Positions 37,474 to 47,675 of a stretch of DNA of 64,000 bases are shown one piece after another (position 1 is the first letter of the stretch; every line of letters starts with the position of its first letter). Both the position numbers and the translations under genes were made by a program. This DNA is from Micromonospora sp. CP22 (GTDB lineage Bacteria; Actinomycetota; Actinomycetes; Mycobacteriales; Micromonosporaceae): NCBI RefSeq assembly GCF_009712475.1, contig NZ_VCJO01000001.1, positions 434,001-498,000 of the forward strand. The letters run 5' to 3'. The notes below the pieces were generated by a model that worked only from the letters and a program-made list of their open reading frames with translations, was not told the DNA's origin and searched no databases.

Positions 37474-38592
37474 ATGTGGCAGGCCGAGGTACGTGTCGAC
37501 CTTGACGCGATCCGGGAGAACGTGACCCGGCTGCGCGCGGGCACCAGCGCGGAGCTGATGGCGGTGGTGAAGGGCGACGGCTACGGCCACGGCATGGTTC
37601 CGGCGGCCCGTGCCGCGCTCGACGCGGGCGCGGACTGGCTCGGCGTCTGCACCCTGGACGAGGCGCTGGCGTTGCGCGCGGCCGGCATCGACGCCCCGGT
37701 GCTGGCCTGGCTGCTCGCCCCGGGGCTACCGCTGCACGCCGGCGTGTCGGCCGGCGTCGACCTGGGGGCGGCCAGCCTGCCGCAGCTCGACGAGATGCTG
37801 GAGGCGAGTCGGACGGCAGGCCGTCCGGCCCGACTGCACCTGAAGATCGACACTGGGCTGGCCCGGGGCGGCGCGACGGTCGCCGACTGGCCGGCCCTGC
37901 TCGACGCCGCCGCGAAGGCCCAGGCCGACGGACTGGTCGAGGTGGTCGGGGTGTGGAGCCACTTCGTGTACGCGGACTCGCCCGGCCACCCGACCACCGA
38001 CCGGCAGTTGGCCGTCTTCCACGAGGGGCTGGCCATGGTCGAGCGGGCCGGGCTGCGTCCGCGCTACCGGCACCTGGCCAACTCGGCGGCCACGCTGACC
38101 CGGCCGGACACCCACTTCGACCTGGTCCGTCCGGGGCTGGCCGTCTACGGCCTGTCGCCGGTGACCGGCGAGACGTACGGGCTGCGTCCGGCGATGAGCG
38201 CCCGCGCCCGGGTGATGCTGACCAAGCGGGTGCCGGCCGGTGCCGGTGTCTCCTACGGCCACACGTACACCACCGGACGCGAGGCGAATCTGGCCGTGGT
38301 GCCGCTCGGCTACGCCGACGGGGTGCCCCGGCACGCCTCGAACTCCGGTCCGGTGCAGCTCGGCGGAGTCCGCCGGACCATCTCCGGTCGGGTCTGCATG
38401 GATCAGTTCGTGCTCGACTGCGGCGACGATCCGGTGGCCGCGGGCGACGTGGCGACTCTGTTCGGCAGTGGGGCCGAGGGCGAACCCACGGCCGACGACT
38501 GGGCCGAGGCGGTCGGCACCATCAACTACGAGATCGTCACCCGGTTCGGCAGCACCCGGGTGCCCCGCGTCTACGACGGCGAGTCGTCGTGA
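37474..38592 (+). CDS. alr: Alanine racemase
   Basis: Alr supplies D-alanine for peptidoglycan. ATG 37474 with GTGGAGG upstream gives 372 residues. The PLP lysine is residue 33 in AVVKGDGYGHG (the family more often has KADAYGHG). HLKIDTGLARGG, LANSAAT and the C-terminal-domain tyrosine region (GAGVSYGHTY) with RVCMDQFVLDC are present. It precedes an alpha/beta hydrolase and tsaE, an order I recall from Streptomyces. A TAGGGT at 37461 overlaps the ribosome-binding region and could be a -10 for a leaderless transcript. Confidence 0.96.
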   Translation: MWQAEVRVDLDAIRENVTRLRAGTSAELMAVVKGDGYGHGMVPAARAALDAGADWLGVCTLDEALALRAAGIDAPVLAWLLAPGLPLHAGVSAGVDLGAASLPQLDEMLEASRTAGRPARLHLKIDTGLARGGATVADWPALLDAAAKAQADGLVEVVGVWSHFVYADSPGHPTTDRQLAVFHEGLAMVERAGLRPRYRHLANSAATLTRPDTHFDLVRPGLAVYGLSPVTGETYGLRPAMSARARVMLTKRVPAGAGVSYGHTYTTGREANLAVVPLGYADGVPRHASNSGPVQLGGVRRTISGRVCMDQFVLDCGDDPVAAGDVATLFGSGAEGEPTADDWAEAVGTINYEIVTRFGSTRVPRVYDGESS

Positions 38593-38647
38593 GCAGGCAA
38601 GCCCGGCGGGAGTCACGAGGCGCACGGTCGTGCGGCGAGGTGGTGCG

Positions 38648-39751
38648 GTGACCGGCTGGCAGATTCCCCGGCCCCGGACCACCGTCGGCAAGGCCGCCGG
38701 GCTGGTCGGCGCGGCGCTGGGGGTGGCCGCCGCCGGACTGGCCGCCAGCGTCGCCACGGAACGCGCCCTGGTCCGCCGGCTCAAGGCGGACCCCGCCGAC
38801 GCGTACGCCGACGAGGTCTTCGGTGACCAGCGGTACGACGAGGCGTACCGGCTGGAGATGAGCGACGGCACCGACATCCACGTCGAGGTGGTCGAGCCCA
38901 CCCGCCCGGTGGCGGACAACCCGACCGTGGTGCTGGTGCACGGCTTCTGTCTGGACATGGGCACCTTCCACTTCCAGCGCAAGCTGCTCGCCGAGCGGGG
39001 CGAGCACCGGATCGTCGCGTACGACCAGCCCGGGCACGGCCGGTCGGGGCGGCTGGAGAGCGGCGAGTACGACCTGGTCGCGTTGGGCCGCACACTGCGC
39101 CGGGTGATCGACGAGGCCGCACCGGAGGGGCCCCTGGTGCTCGTCGGCCATTCGATGGGCGGCATGACCATCATGGCGCTGGCCGAGTTGTATCCGGAGA
39201 TGTTCGGTGACCGGGTGGTCGGCACCGTGCTGATGGCCACGTCGGGTGGGCTGCTGGCGGAGACGAAGCTGGTCGCGCCCGCCCTGCTGGGCCGGGTGGG
39301 TGCGCCGGTGCTCTACATGGCGGGCAACGTCACCCGCTACGGCGGGGCGGTGATCGACCGGGCTCGCCGCTCGACCACCAACGTGGCCTGGTTGCTCACC
39401 CGCCGGTACGGCTTCGGCTCCCGAACGCCGAGCCCCGCGCTGGTGTCGTACGTGGAGGAGATGAACTCCCGTACCTCCGCCGACACGGTGACCCGTTACC
39501 TGCGTACCCTGGCGACCCACTCCCGGTTCCCGGCGTTGGCCGCGTTGGCCGGCACGCCGGTGCTGGTGATCGTCGGCGACAAGGACATGATCACCCCGCT
39601 GAACCATTCGGAGGAGATCGTCCGGCGGCTGCCGCACGCCGAGTTCGTCCGGATCCCGGACAGCGGCCACGTGGTGATGCTGGAGCACGCCGACGAGGTC
39701 AACGCCGCGTTGCTGCGCTTTCTCGACACCTGCCGGAGGGACGACCCGTGA
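38648..39751 (+). CDS. Alpha/beta-fold hydrolase with N-terminal membrane anchor
   Basis: GTG 38648 gives 367 residues. A hydrophobic segment (VGKAAGLVGAALGVAAAGLAAS) near residues 13-35 should anchor the protein or act as a signal. The hydrolase domain has VVLVHGFCLDMG for the oxyanion hole, DQPGHGRS, the nucleophile Ser169 in GHSMGG, an acid in VIVGDKDMITPL and the catalytic histidine in IPDSGHVVMLEH. It lies between alr and tsaE and overlaps tsaE by four bases. The substrate is unknown; lipid or cell-envelope ester hydrolysis is a guess from location. Confidence 0.88.
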   Translation: MTGWQIPRPRTTVGKAAGLVGAALGVAAAGLAASVATERALVRRLKADPADAYADEVFGDQRYDEAYRLEMSDGTDIHVEVVEPTRPVADNPTVVLVHGFCLDMGTFHFQRKLLAERGEHRIVAYDQPGHGRSGRLESGEYDLVALGRTLRRVIDEAAPEGPLVLVGHSMGGMTIMALAELYPEMFGDRVVGTVLMATSGGLLAETKLVAPALLGRVGAPVLYMAGNVTRYGGAVIDRARRSTTNVAWLLTRRYGFGSRTPSPALVSYVEEMNSRTSADTVTRYLRTLATHSRFPALAALAGTPVLVIVGDKDMITPLNHSEEIVRRLPHAEFVRIPDSGHVVMLEHADEVNAALLRFLDTCRRDDP

Positions 39752-40227
39752 CCGAGGTCGTGCTGCCGACCGTCGCCGACACGTACGCCTTCGGGCGTCG
39801 GCTGGCCGGGCTGCTGCGCGCCGGTGACCTGGTGCTGCTCACCGGTCCGTTGGGCGCCGGCAAGACCGCGCTGACCCGGGGGATCGGCAGCGGCCTGGGC
39901 GTGCTCGGTGACATCACCTCCCCGACGTTCGTGATCGCCCGGGTGCACCGTGCGGATCCGGCCGGTGGGCGGGGGGTGGCGCTGGTGCACGCCGACGCGT
40001 ACCGGCTGGGCGACGCGGGCGACCCCCGGGCCGAGATCGACGACCTCGACCTGGACGCCTCGGTGGACGAGTCGGTGACCGTGGTCGAGTGGGGCGAGGG
40101 GTTGGTCGAGCAACTGGCCGACGCGCATCTGCGGATCCGGCTGCACCGGCACGACGACGACACCCGCACGGTGGAGCTGGAGCCGGTCGGTGGCGACTGG
40201 GCGGAGCGCCTCGCCGCCCTGGGCTGA
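39748..40227 (+). CDS. tsaE: tRNA threonylcarbamoyladenosine biosynthesis ATPase TsaE
   Basis: TsaE is the ATPase of the TsaBDE complex that transfers threonylcarbamoyl to A37 of ANN-decoding tRNAs. The 159 residues show the P-loop GPLGAGKTALTRGIG (near residue 33), SPTFVIARV and the Walker-B-like VTVVEWGEGL. GTG 39748 overlaps the hydrolase stop. Its partners tsaB and tsaD lie 2.4 kb downstream, beyond ung and a xylanase gene. Confidence 0.95.
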   Translation: MTEVVLPTVADTYAFGRRLAGLLRAGDLVLLTGPLGAGKTALTRGIGSGLGVLGDITSPTFVIARVHRADPAGGRGVALVHADAYRLGDAGDPRAEIDDLDLDASVDESVTVVEWGEGLVEQLADAHLRIRLHRHDDDTRTVELEPVGGDWAERLAALG

Positions 40228-40307
40228 GCGCTGTCGCACCCGGTACCTACAGTGCGTACCCGGTACCGACGGTGCCCGTAGACGTGCTCACCAGTGAGAG
40301 GTTGCCG

Positions 40308-41009
40308 ATGCCCGACGACGCCCCCGCCCTCGACCTGCCGGCGATGCTTCCCGACGAGTGGCGGGCGGTGCTGACCCCTCACCTCGATCCGGCCCGCACG
40401 GCCGCGCTGGGTGATTTCGTCGCCCGGGAGTACGCCGCCGAGACGGTCTTCCCGCCGGTGGCGGACCTCTTCGCGGCCTACCGGCTCTGCGCCCCCTCGG
40501 CCTGCCGGGTGCTGATCCTCGGCCAGGATCCCTACCACCGGGCCGGCCAGGCACACGGGTTGAGCTTCAGTGTTCGCGAGGGGGTGTCGGTGCCCCCGTC
40601 GTTGCGCAACATCTTCAAGGAACTGGGCGAGGATCTAGGGGTGCCGAAGCCGCGCAGCGGCAACCTCGACGGCTGGGCGGCGCAGGGCGTGCTGTTGCTC
40701 AACTCGGTGCTGACCGTGCGCGAGGGGCGGCCCGGGTCACACGCCAACCGGGGCTGGGAGGAGTTCACCGACGCGACCATCCGGGCGCTCGACGCGCTGG
40801 ATTCCCGGGTGGTGTTCCTGCTCTGGGGCGGTTACGCGCGCAAGAAGGCCTCGCTGGTGGGCAACCCCCTGCACGTGGTGCTGGAGGCCGGTCATCCCAG
40901 CCCGATGAATCCGCGCGGCTTCCTCGGCAGCCGGCCGTTCAGCGCGGCCAACAAGGCGCTCGCCGACGTCGGCCTGCCCACCATCGACTGGGAGCGTTCG
41001 GCCGGTTGA
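40308..41009 (+). CDS. ung: Uracil-DNA glycosylase (family 1)
   Basis: Ung removes uracil from DNA in base-excision repair. ATG 40308 gives 233 residues. The catalytic water-activating loop GQDPYH (near residue 72), LLLNSVLTV, LLWGGYARKK and the minor-groove-inserting HPSPMNPRGF loop are all intact. It sits 80 bases after tsaE and is closed by its own hairpin, so it is probably an independent unit inserted into the t6A gene block. Confidence 0.96.
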   Translation: MPDDAPALDLPAMLPDEWRAVLTPHLDPARTAALGDFVAREYAAETVFPPVADLFAAYRLCAPSACRVLILGQDPYHRAGQAHGLSFSVREGVSVPPSLRNIFKELGEDLGVPKPRSGNLDGWAAQGVLLLNSVLTVREGRPGSHANRGWEEFTDATIRALDALDSRVVFLLWGGYARKKASLVGNPLHVVLEAGHPSPMNPRGFLGSRPFSAANKALADVGLPTIDWERSAG

Positions 41010-41043
41010 GCCGGGTGCTCCGCCCGCCACGCCGCCCGCACGT

Positions 41044-41067
41044 ACCAGGTGGTGGCAGCCACCTGGT
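41044..41067 (+). terminator. Terminator-like hairpin after ung
   Basis: ACCAGGTGG and CCACCTGGT form a 9-bp perfect stem with a six-base loop, beginning 35 bases after the ung stop. No T-run follows. Confidence 0.6.
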
Positions 41068-41098
41068 TGGCTCGGTAGAGCCGGTCGGATGACCCTTC

Positions 41099-41127
41099 TT
41101 GACTGACGTCGATCGTTGGATAACGAT
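41099..41127 (+). promoter_or_regulatory. Xylanase promoter with embedded operator-like inverted repeat
   Basis: TTGACT (41099-41104) serves as -35; a 16-17-base spacer leads to TAACGA/AACGAT (41121-41127) as -10. The inverted repeat ATCGTT-N4-AACGAT (41112-41127) covers the spacer and the -10, so a bound repressor would exclude RNA polymerase. The regulator is not identified; no XlnR- or CebR-type consensus is recognisable. Confidence 0.55.
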
Positions 41128-41189
41128 ATCGGAAATAGATGTCGGCTAACGTTTTCAGTCTGGGGGTCAGTGGCTACGCCGAGCAGTAG

Positions 41190-42476
<1,287 letters not shown>

Positions 42477-42498
42477 TCCATCGCGACTGATCCGTCAC

Positions 42499-42540
42499 CA
42501 CGGGGCCAGGCTCTCACGAGCCTGGCCCCGTGCTTTCTTG
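42499..42540 (+). terminator. Terminator of the xylanase gene
   Basis: CACGGGGCCAGGCT and its reverse complement form a perfect 14-bp stem with a six-base loop, followed by CTTTCTT. It starts 23 bases after the xylanase stop. Confidence 0.88.
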
Positions 42541-42647
42541 CTGAATACGGCTTGCTCAGCACTACGCACGATCGTGGGTGCGCCGCGCGGGCGCTACGAC
42601 CCGGCGGCGAAGGCGGGCGGGCGTCCAAGTGCCCGAGGCGATGCGGC

Positions 42648-42653
42648 TAGGCT
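42648..42653 (+). promoter_or_regulatory. tsaB -10 element (probable leaderless transcript)
   Basis: TAGGCT ends eight bases before the tsaB GTG at 42662, and no Shine-Dalgarno sequence precedes the start. The same hexamer and spacing occur before glmS and the M1 peptidase gene. Confidence 0.5.
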
Positions 42654-42661
42654 GGTTCACC

Positions 42662-43339
42662 GTGCTCGTACTGGTGGTGGACAGCTCGACCCCGGCGGTG
42701 ACCGCGGCGCTCGTCGAGGTCACCGCGAGCGGCGTCATGACCCGGGCGCACCGGTGCACGGTCGACGCCCGGGCGCACGGCGAACTGCTCGCCCCACAGG
42801 TGGACGCGGTGCTCGCCGACGTCGGTGCCCGCCCGGCCGACCTGGGGGCGATCGTCGCGGGGCTCGGCCCCGGGCCGTTCACCGGGCTGCGGGTGGGGCT
42901 GGTCACCGCCGCCACGATGGGGCAGGCGCTCGGCATCCCGGCGTACGGTGTCTGCTCGCTGGACGCCATCGGCCACCCGGCGGCGTCGGGCGAACCGGTG
43001 TTGGCGGCGAGCGACGCGCGGCGTCGGGAGATCTACTGGGCGGTCTACGACGGTGCCGGTCAACGCCTGGTCGGCCCGGAGGTCTCCGCCCCATCGGTGG
43101 CCGCCGAGCGGGCCCGTGAGCTGGCCGTCGTCGCGGCGGTCGGCGACGGCGCGCACCGCTACGCCGACACGCTGGGTCTGCCGGTGCGCGACGAGCCGCG
43201 CTACCCGGACGCGCACGCGCTGGCCACCCTCGCCGCCGAGCGGATCCGTGCGGGTGCGCCCGGTGATCCCCTCACCCCGCTCTACCTGCGCCGACCGGAC
43301 GCGGTGGCCGCCACCGCCCGCAAGTCGGTGCTGCCGTGA
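42662..43339 (+). CDS. tsaB: tRNA threonylcarbamoyladenosine biosynthesis protein TsaB
   Basis: TsaB is the ASKHA-fold partner and activator of TsaD in t6A formation. Choosing GTG 42662 gives [17 protein letters not shown] and 225 residues, the family length; the open frame extends upstream without homology. [20 protein letters not shown] is the hallmark motif (near residue 70), followed by GVCSLDAI and [12 protein letters not shown]. It is the first of three tightly packed genes tsaB-rimI-tsaD and lacks a ribosome-binding site. Confidence 0.95.
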   Translation: MLVLVVDSSTPAVTAALVEVTASGVMTRAHRCTVDARAHGELLAPQVDAVLADVGARPADLGAIVAGLGPGPFTGLRVGLVTAATMGQALGIPAYGVCSLDAIGHPAASGEPVLAASDARRREIYWAVYDGAGQRLVGPEVSAPSVAAERARELAVVAAVGDGAHRYADTLGLPVRDEPRYPDAHALATLAAERIRAGAPGDPLTPLYLRRPDAVAATARKSVLP

Positions 43340-43788
43340 ACCAGTTAGGACCGGCCCGGTTCCGCTGGTGGCACATCGACGAGGTGCTGCCCATCGAGGC
43401 GGACCTCTTCGGCGCCGAGCAGTGGTCCGCGGCGATGTTCTGGAACGAGCTGTCCCACGGGCACTTCTACCGGGTCTACACCGACGACGAGGGTGCCGTA
43501 CTCGGCTACGCCGGGCTCGCGGTCGCCCCGCCCGACGAGGCGTGGGTGCAGAACATCGCGGTCCGGCGGGACGCCCAACGCCGGGGCATCGGCCGGCTGC
43601 TGCTGGAGGCGCTGCTCACCGAGGCCGGTCGGCTCGGCGTACGCGCCGTGTTGCTGGAGGTCGCCGCCGACAACGTGGCGGCCCAGCGGCTCTACGCGAC
43701 GTACGGTTTCGAGCCGATCGGCGTGCGGCGCGGCTACTACCAACCGAGCAACACCGACGCGCTGGTCATGCGGCGCACCCAGGATTGA
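43336..43788 (+). CDS. rimI: Ribosomal-protein-S18-alanine N-acetyltransferase RimI (GNAT)
   Basis: RimI-type GNAT acetylates protein N-termini; in bacteria the target is S18. The 150 residues show the N-terminal [15 protein letters not shown], the acetyl-CoA loop [18 protein letters not shown] (R/Q-x-x-G-x-G/A) and the C-terminal [17 protein letters not shown] that includes the catalytic tyrosine region. GTG 43336 overlaps the tsaB stop. Codon 4 is TTA (43345-43347), the rare bldA leucine codon. The rimI position between tsaB and tsaD is conserved in actinobacteria. Confidence 0.93.
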   Translation: MNQLGPARFRWWHIDEVLPIEADLFGAEQWSAAMFWNELSHGHFYRVYTDDEGAVLGYAGLAVAPPDEAWVQNIAVRRDAQRRGIGRLLLEALLTEAGRLGVRAVLLEVAADNVAAQRLYATYGFEPIGVRRGYYQPSNTDALVMRRTQD

Positions 43789-43793
43789 GAACC

Positions 43794-44840
43794 ATGGCTG
43801 ACGAACCACTGATCCTCGGCATCGAGACCTCGTGCGACGAGACCGGTGTCGGTGTCGTACGCGGGCACACCCTGCTCGCCGACGCGCTCGCCTCCAGCGT
43901 GGACCAGCACGCCCGGTTCGGTGGCGTGGTGCCGGAGGTGGCCAGCCGGGCGCACCTGGAGGCCATCGTGCCGACGATGGAACGGGCGTTGAGCGAGGCG
44001 GGGGTGACGCTCGCCGACATCGACGCGATCGCGGTCACCGCCGGGCCGGGTCTGGCCGGGGCGCTGCTGGTCGGGGTGGCCGCGGCCAAGGGGTACGCGG
44101 TCGCCGCCGAGAAGCCGGTCTACGGCGTCAACCATCTCGCCGCCCACGTCGCGGTGGACACCCTGGAGCACGGACCGCTGCCCGAACCGGCGATCGCGCT
44201 GCTGGTCTCCGGTGGCCACTCGTCGCTGCTCCTGGTCGACGACCTGGCCCGGGGGGTGACTCCGCTGGGCGCCACGATCGACGACGCGGCCGGTGAGGCG
44301 TTCGACAAGGTCGCCCGTCTGCTTGGCCTGCCGTTCCCCGGCGGACCGCACATCGACCGGGAGGCCCGGGACGGTGACCCGGCGGCGATCGCCTTCCCGC
44401 GCGGCCTGACCGCCGCGAAGGATCTCGTGGCACACCGCCACGACTTCTCCTTCTCCGGCCTGAAGACGGCGGTGGCGCGGTGGGTGGAGGCGCGGCAGCG
44501 GGCCGGTGAACCGGTCCCGGTCGCCGATGTCGCCGCCTCCTTCCAGGAGGCGGTCTGTGACGTGCTGGTCGGCAAGGCGCTGGACGCCTGCCGTGGCCGG
44601 GGTGTGGAGACGCTGGTGATCGGCGGGGGAGTGGCGGCCAACTCGCGGCTGCGGGCGATGGCCGAGCAGCGGGCCGCCCGACACGGCATCCGGGTCCGCG
44701 TGCCCCGGCCCGGCCTGTGCACGGACAATGGCGCGATGGTGGCGGCCCTCGGCGCACACCTGGTCGCGGCCGGTGTCGCGCCGAGCCGGCTGGACCTGCC
44801 TGCGGACTCGGCCATGCCGCTGACCACGGTCAGCGTCTGA
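43794..44840 (+). CDS. tsaD: tRNA N6-adenosine threonylcarbamoyltransferase TsaD
   Basis: TsaD is the catalytic subunit of t6A synthesis. ATG 43794 gives 348 residues. [30 protein letters not shown], the iron/zinc-binding [49 protein letters not shown] and the C-terminal [12 protein letters not shown] are complete. It follows rimI by five bases and is upstream of a small conserved gene. Confidence 0.97.
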   Translation: MADEPLILGIETSCDETGVGVVRGHTLLADALASSVDQHARFGGVVPEVASRAHLEAIVPTMERALSEAGVTLADIDAIAVTAGPGLAGALLVGVAAAKGYAVAAEKPVYGVNHLAAHVAVDTLEHGPLPEPAIALLVSGGHSSLLLVDDLARGVTPLGATIDDAAGEAFDKVARLLGLPFPGGPHIDREARDGDPAAIAFPRGLTAAKDLVAHRHDFSFSGLKTAVARWVEARQRAGEPVPVADVAASFQEAVCDVLVGKALDACRGRGVETLVIGGGVAANSRLRAMAEQRAARHGIRVRVPRPGLCTDNGAMVAALGAHLVAAGVAPSRLDLPADSAMPLTTVSV

Positions 44841-44852
44841 GAGGACAGCGAC

Positions 44853-45107
44853 GTGATCGTACGGATGTGGGAGGCACGGGCGGAGCCGTACGCGCTCGCC
44901 GACCTGATCACCTGGGTCTGCGACACCGCGCTGCCCGAGTTCGAGCACGACCCGCTGCACGTGTCCAGCGAGGTCTTCTCCTCCACCGACCACCGGGTCG
45001 TGGTGATCTCCAAGTGGCGCAGCAGTCCTCGGCCGCTGCCCGACCCACCGGTGATGCTGCTCGCCCGGCAGCCGCACTCCTGGGACTTCACCCAGGTCGA
45101 CCGCTGA
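44853..45107 (+). CDS. Conserved hypothetical 84-residue protein after tsaD
   Basis: The function is not recognised. GTG 44853, with a GAGAGGA-like site and 12 bases from tsaD, gives 84 residues. It starts MIVRMWEARAEPYALADLITWVCD and contains HVSSEVFSSTDHRVVVISKW and a C-terminal HSWDFTQVDR. The alternation of a helix and strands and the aromatic residues recall small antibiotic-biosynthesis-monooxygenase-like (ABM) ferredoxin folds, but this is only an impression. Spacing suggests co-transcription with tsaD. Confidence 0.75.
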   Translation: MIVRMWEARAEPYALADLITWVCDTALPEFEHDPLHVSSEVFSSTDHRVVVISKWRSSPRPLPDPPVMLLARQPHSWDFTQVDR

Positions 45108-45133
45108 CCCGACGACGGCGCGGGCGGGCACGC

Positions 45134-46774
45134 TCAGCGAATGGTCACCGTGGTGGTCGCGGTGGAACGGTCGATCTCACTGGTCCGAGCGCTGATCCGC
45201 AACGTCCAGTCACCGGCGACCGGGAAATGGATCTCGGCGCTGCCGTGGTGCGGCTCCAGCGCGAGGACGTCGACGGTGATCGGCTCGATACCGGCCTCCG
45301 GTAGCGCCGCGGTGACCGTCCACTCCGCCACCGGCAACTCCTTCGCCTGCGGGGTGTAGACGTACGCGTGCAGGCTGTTCGCGGTGCCGGCGACCGCCGG
45401 ATAGACGTCGAACTGGAGGGTGAACAGATCGGTGGTGAGCGACTGCGCGACGCCCTCCCGGGTCACCCCGTCGGCCGTCGTGCCGGCGGCGCGACCGGGT
45501 GGTGTCTGGACCAGCATCGCGGTCAACGCCAGCACCACCGCGGTCACGGCGAGTTCCACCCCGGCCGCCCGGGTGACCCATCGGGGTCGGCTGGCCGCGA
45601 CCCGACGGCGGATCAGGCGGCGTTGTCCGGCCGCGACGGCCAGCACCCCGGCCAGCAGCGCCGCCTTTCCCAGCAGCAGCCGACCGTAGGTGCTCTCCCA
45701 CAGCGCCGGGGGGCGGCCGAGTTCGATCGCCGCCTGCATGATCCCGGCGGTGACGAGCCAGGCCACGGCCAGCGTCGCCCATCGGGACCAGGCCGGCAGG
45801 ATCCGGGCGAGGACCCGCTCGTGGGTACCCCGGAGCAGGAACACCGTCAGGGCGAGCAGCCCGCCCAGCCAGATGGTGACCCCGGCGATGTGCACGGTGG
45901 CCAGCACGATGCTCACAGGCGGCACCGGCGAGGCGATCGGATGCCCGGCCAGTGGCCAGGTGACCAGGCCGGCCACGCCCACCGTGGCCAGCGCGCCGGT
46001 CCGCCGACGTCCGGCGGCACCCCGGGTGACCGCCGGCAGCAGCGCCGCGGCGAGGCCGACCAACGCCAGGCGTACCGCCAGCACCGTTCCGACGTCGGTG
46101 TCGGCGACCGCCCGCAGGTCGGCGGTGGAGAGCCGACCGACCGGCGCGCCGACCACCTGTGCCGCCTGCCCGATCCAGGTGCCGAGCGTGCCGACGGCGA
46201 TCAACCCGAGCCCGACCAGCGCCACGATCGTCGCCCCGCGTCGAGGTCGGCGGCGGGGCCAGAGGGTGGCGGTGAGCAGGGTCGGACCCACCGCCAGCAA
46301 CAGGCCCAGGTAGCCGAGGTACTTCGCCACCGGCAGCAGCGTCGCGGCCGCAGTGGCGTCCGCCTCGGCGGGTAGTGGCGGGGTGGCCGACGGCGCCCCG
46401 GCGGCGAAGGTGAAACTGCCCGCGACCGGGTGACTGTCCGCCGAGATGACGCGATAGCTGACCAGGTAGGTGCCGAGTGGACGATCCGACGCCCGCAGGG
46501 CGATCCGCATGGTCCGGCCGCGGACCTCCGGTTCGCCGACGTTGATCCGCTTGCCGTCGGGCGCGAGGACCTGCACCCGACCGGGGACCACGGCGATGGT
46601 CTCGCTGAAGGTCACCAGCACCTCGCGCGGCGCGTACCCGAGCACCTCGTCGTGCTGCGGAGTGGTGGCCACCACCACGGCGTGCGCCGCCGCTGGGCTG
46701 GCGGAGCCCAGGGCGGCGCACAACGCGGCGAGGACCAGCCCGAGCAGGGCGGTGACTCGGGCGCGGCGGGTCAT
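45134..46774 (-). CDS. CopC-CopD fusion copper protein with YtkA-like C-terminal domain
   Basis: The 546-residue protein starts at ATG 46774. A signal peptide ends ...SPAAA before HAVVVATTP, so the mature N-terminus is a histidine, as in copper-binding CopC; SADSHPVAGSF supplies the other ligand. From about residue 130 eight or so transmembrane segments form the CopD domain (HIAGVTIWLGGLLAL). The last 90 residues after SLTTDLFTLQFDVYP are an extracytoplasmic beta domain resembling YtkA. It probably moves or stores copper at the membrane. It follows the DUF4142-like gene by 17 bases. Confidence 0.9.
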   Translation of the reverse strand: MTRRARVTALLGLVLAALCAALGSASPAAAHAVVVATTPQHDEVLGYAPREVLVTFSETIAVVPGRVQVLAPDGKRINVGEPEVRGRTMRIALRASDRPLGTYLVSYRVISADSHPVAGSFTFAAGAPSATPPLPAEADATAAATLLPVAKYLGYLGLLLAVGPTLLTATLWPRRRPRRGATIVALVGLGLIAVGTLGTWIGQAAQVVGAPVGRLSTADLRAVADTDVGTVLAVRLALVGLAAALLPAVTRGAAGRRRTGALATVGVAGLVTWPLAGHPIASPVPPVSIVLATVHIAGVTIWLGGLLALTVFLLRGTHERVLARILPAWSRWATLAVAWLVTAGIMQAAIELGRPPALWESTYGRLLLGKAALLAGVLAVAAGQRRLIRRRVAASRPRWVTRAAGVELAVTAVVLALTAMLVQTPPGRAAGTTADGVTREGVAQSLTTDLFTLQFDVYPAVAGTANSLHAYVYTPQAKELPVAEWTVTAALPEAGIEPITVDVLALEPHHGSAEIHFPVAGDWTLRISARTSEIDRSTATTTVTIR

Positions 46775-46791
46775 CGGTCGCTGGAAGACGG

Positions 46792-47529
46792 TCAGGCGCG
46801 GCGGAACATGCGGTACGTGAGGAAGCCGCCGGTGCCGAGGGCGCCGAGGAAGATCGCCCAGATGAGCGTGTTGCTGACGCCGATCTGCGGGCCGGTGTTG
46901 GCCGACGCGGCGGCGAGCAGGCCGTCGTTGCCCGGTGCCGGCAGCGCGGCGGGCGGAAGCTCGGCGTACCGGACCAGACCGGTGCTCTCCAGCATGTCCA
47001 TGTGGTCGCCGACGAAGGTGTTGGCCGAGTTGGCCAGCTCCCGGATCACATCGTTTCGCGTGCTGGCACGGACCGCGCCGATGACCGGGAAGATCTTGCC
47101 GTGGGCGACCCGCAGCCGGGTGACGAAGATCTGGTCGAAGCGGGCACCCTTGGCGTTCTTCATCTCGTCCAGCCAACCCTGCTGCTCCGCCGTCGGCTGG
47201 GTCGGGATGGTGGCACCCAACTTGTTGGCCGCCTCCACCGTGAGTCGGTCCAGTTCCTCGTGCTGCCGGGCGATTTCGGCGCCGACCTCGCGGACCACCC
47301 GTGACTGGCCCTTCTCGGCGGCCATCTGCCCGGCCGGCATCTCCCAGAGCCCGGCCAGTCGCACTCCGTCGAGCAGTGCCTGGTCGGCGGCGGCGAGTTG
47401 CTGGGCGACCGGCGCGGCCAGCGCCATGCCGGGCAGGACGACGAGGGCTGCGGCGATCGTGGTGAGCAGCACCGCCAAGCGACGGGACCGGTTGCCCTGC
47501 CGGCGACGAGCGGAATCCAGCGGTGCCAT
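46792..47529 (-). CDS. DUF4142-like secreted/membrane helical protein
   Basis: ATG 47529, with AGGAGG nine bases upstream, gives 245 residues. A basic N-terminus and signal-anchor (LAVLLTTIAAALVVLPGMALA) lead to a helical region of DUF4142 character (ADQALLDGVRLAGLWEMPAGQMAAEKGQSRVVREVGAEIARQHEELDRLT). A C-terminal transmembrane segment near TLIWAIFLGALGTGGFLTY ends in basic residues, so the domain is outside and anchored. DUF4142 has a ferritin-like four-helix fold of unknown role. It is likely co-transcribed with the copper gene. Confidence 0.82.
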   Translation of the reverse strand: MAPLDSARRRQGNRSRRLAVLLTTIAAALVVLPGMALAAPVAQQLAAADQALLDGVRLAGLWEMPAGQMAAEKGQSRVVREVGAEIARQHEELDRLTVEAANKLGATIPTQPTAEQQGWLDEMKNAKGARFDQIFVTRLRVAHGKIFPVIGAVRASTRNDVIRELANSANTFVGDHMDMLESTGLVRYAELPPAALPAPGNDGLLAAASANTGPQIGVSNTLIWAIFLGALGTGGFLTYRMFRRA

Positions 47530-47675
47530 GTCTGCGGCGCCTCCTCGGACGAGAACCGATCGTTGAGCGACGGACCTCCGCACCTGTCGGATGTCCGTCC
47601 GCAGACTGGTACGGATTGTCTTGCCGATCAGTTCACCAGTCGGCGAGACCGGCTCACGAAAACGTGAAGTGGAGA

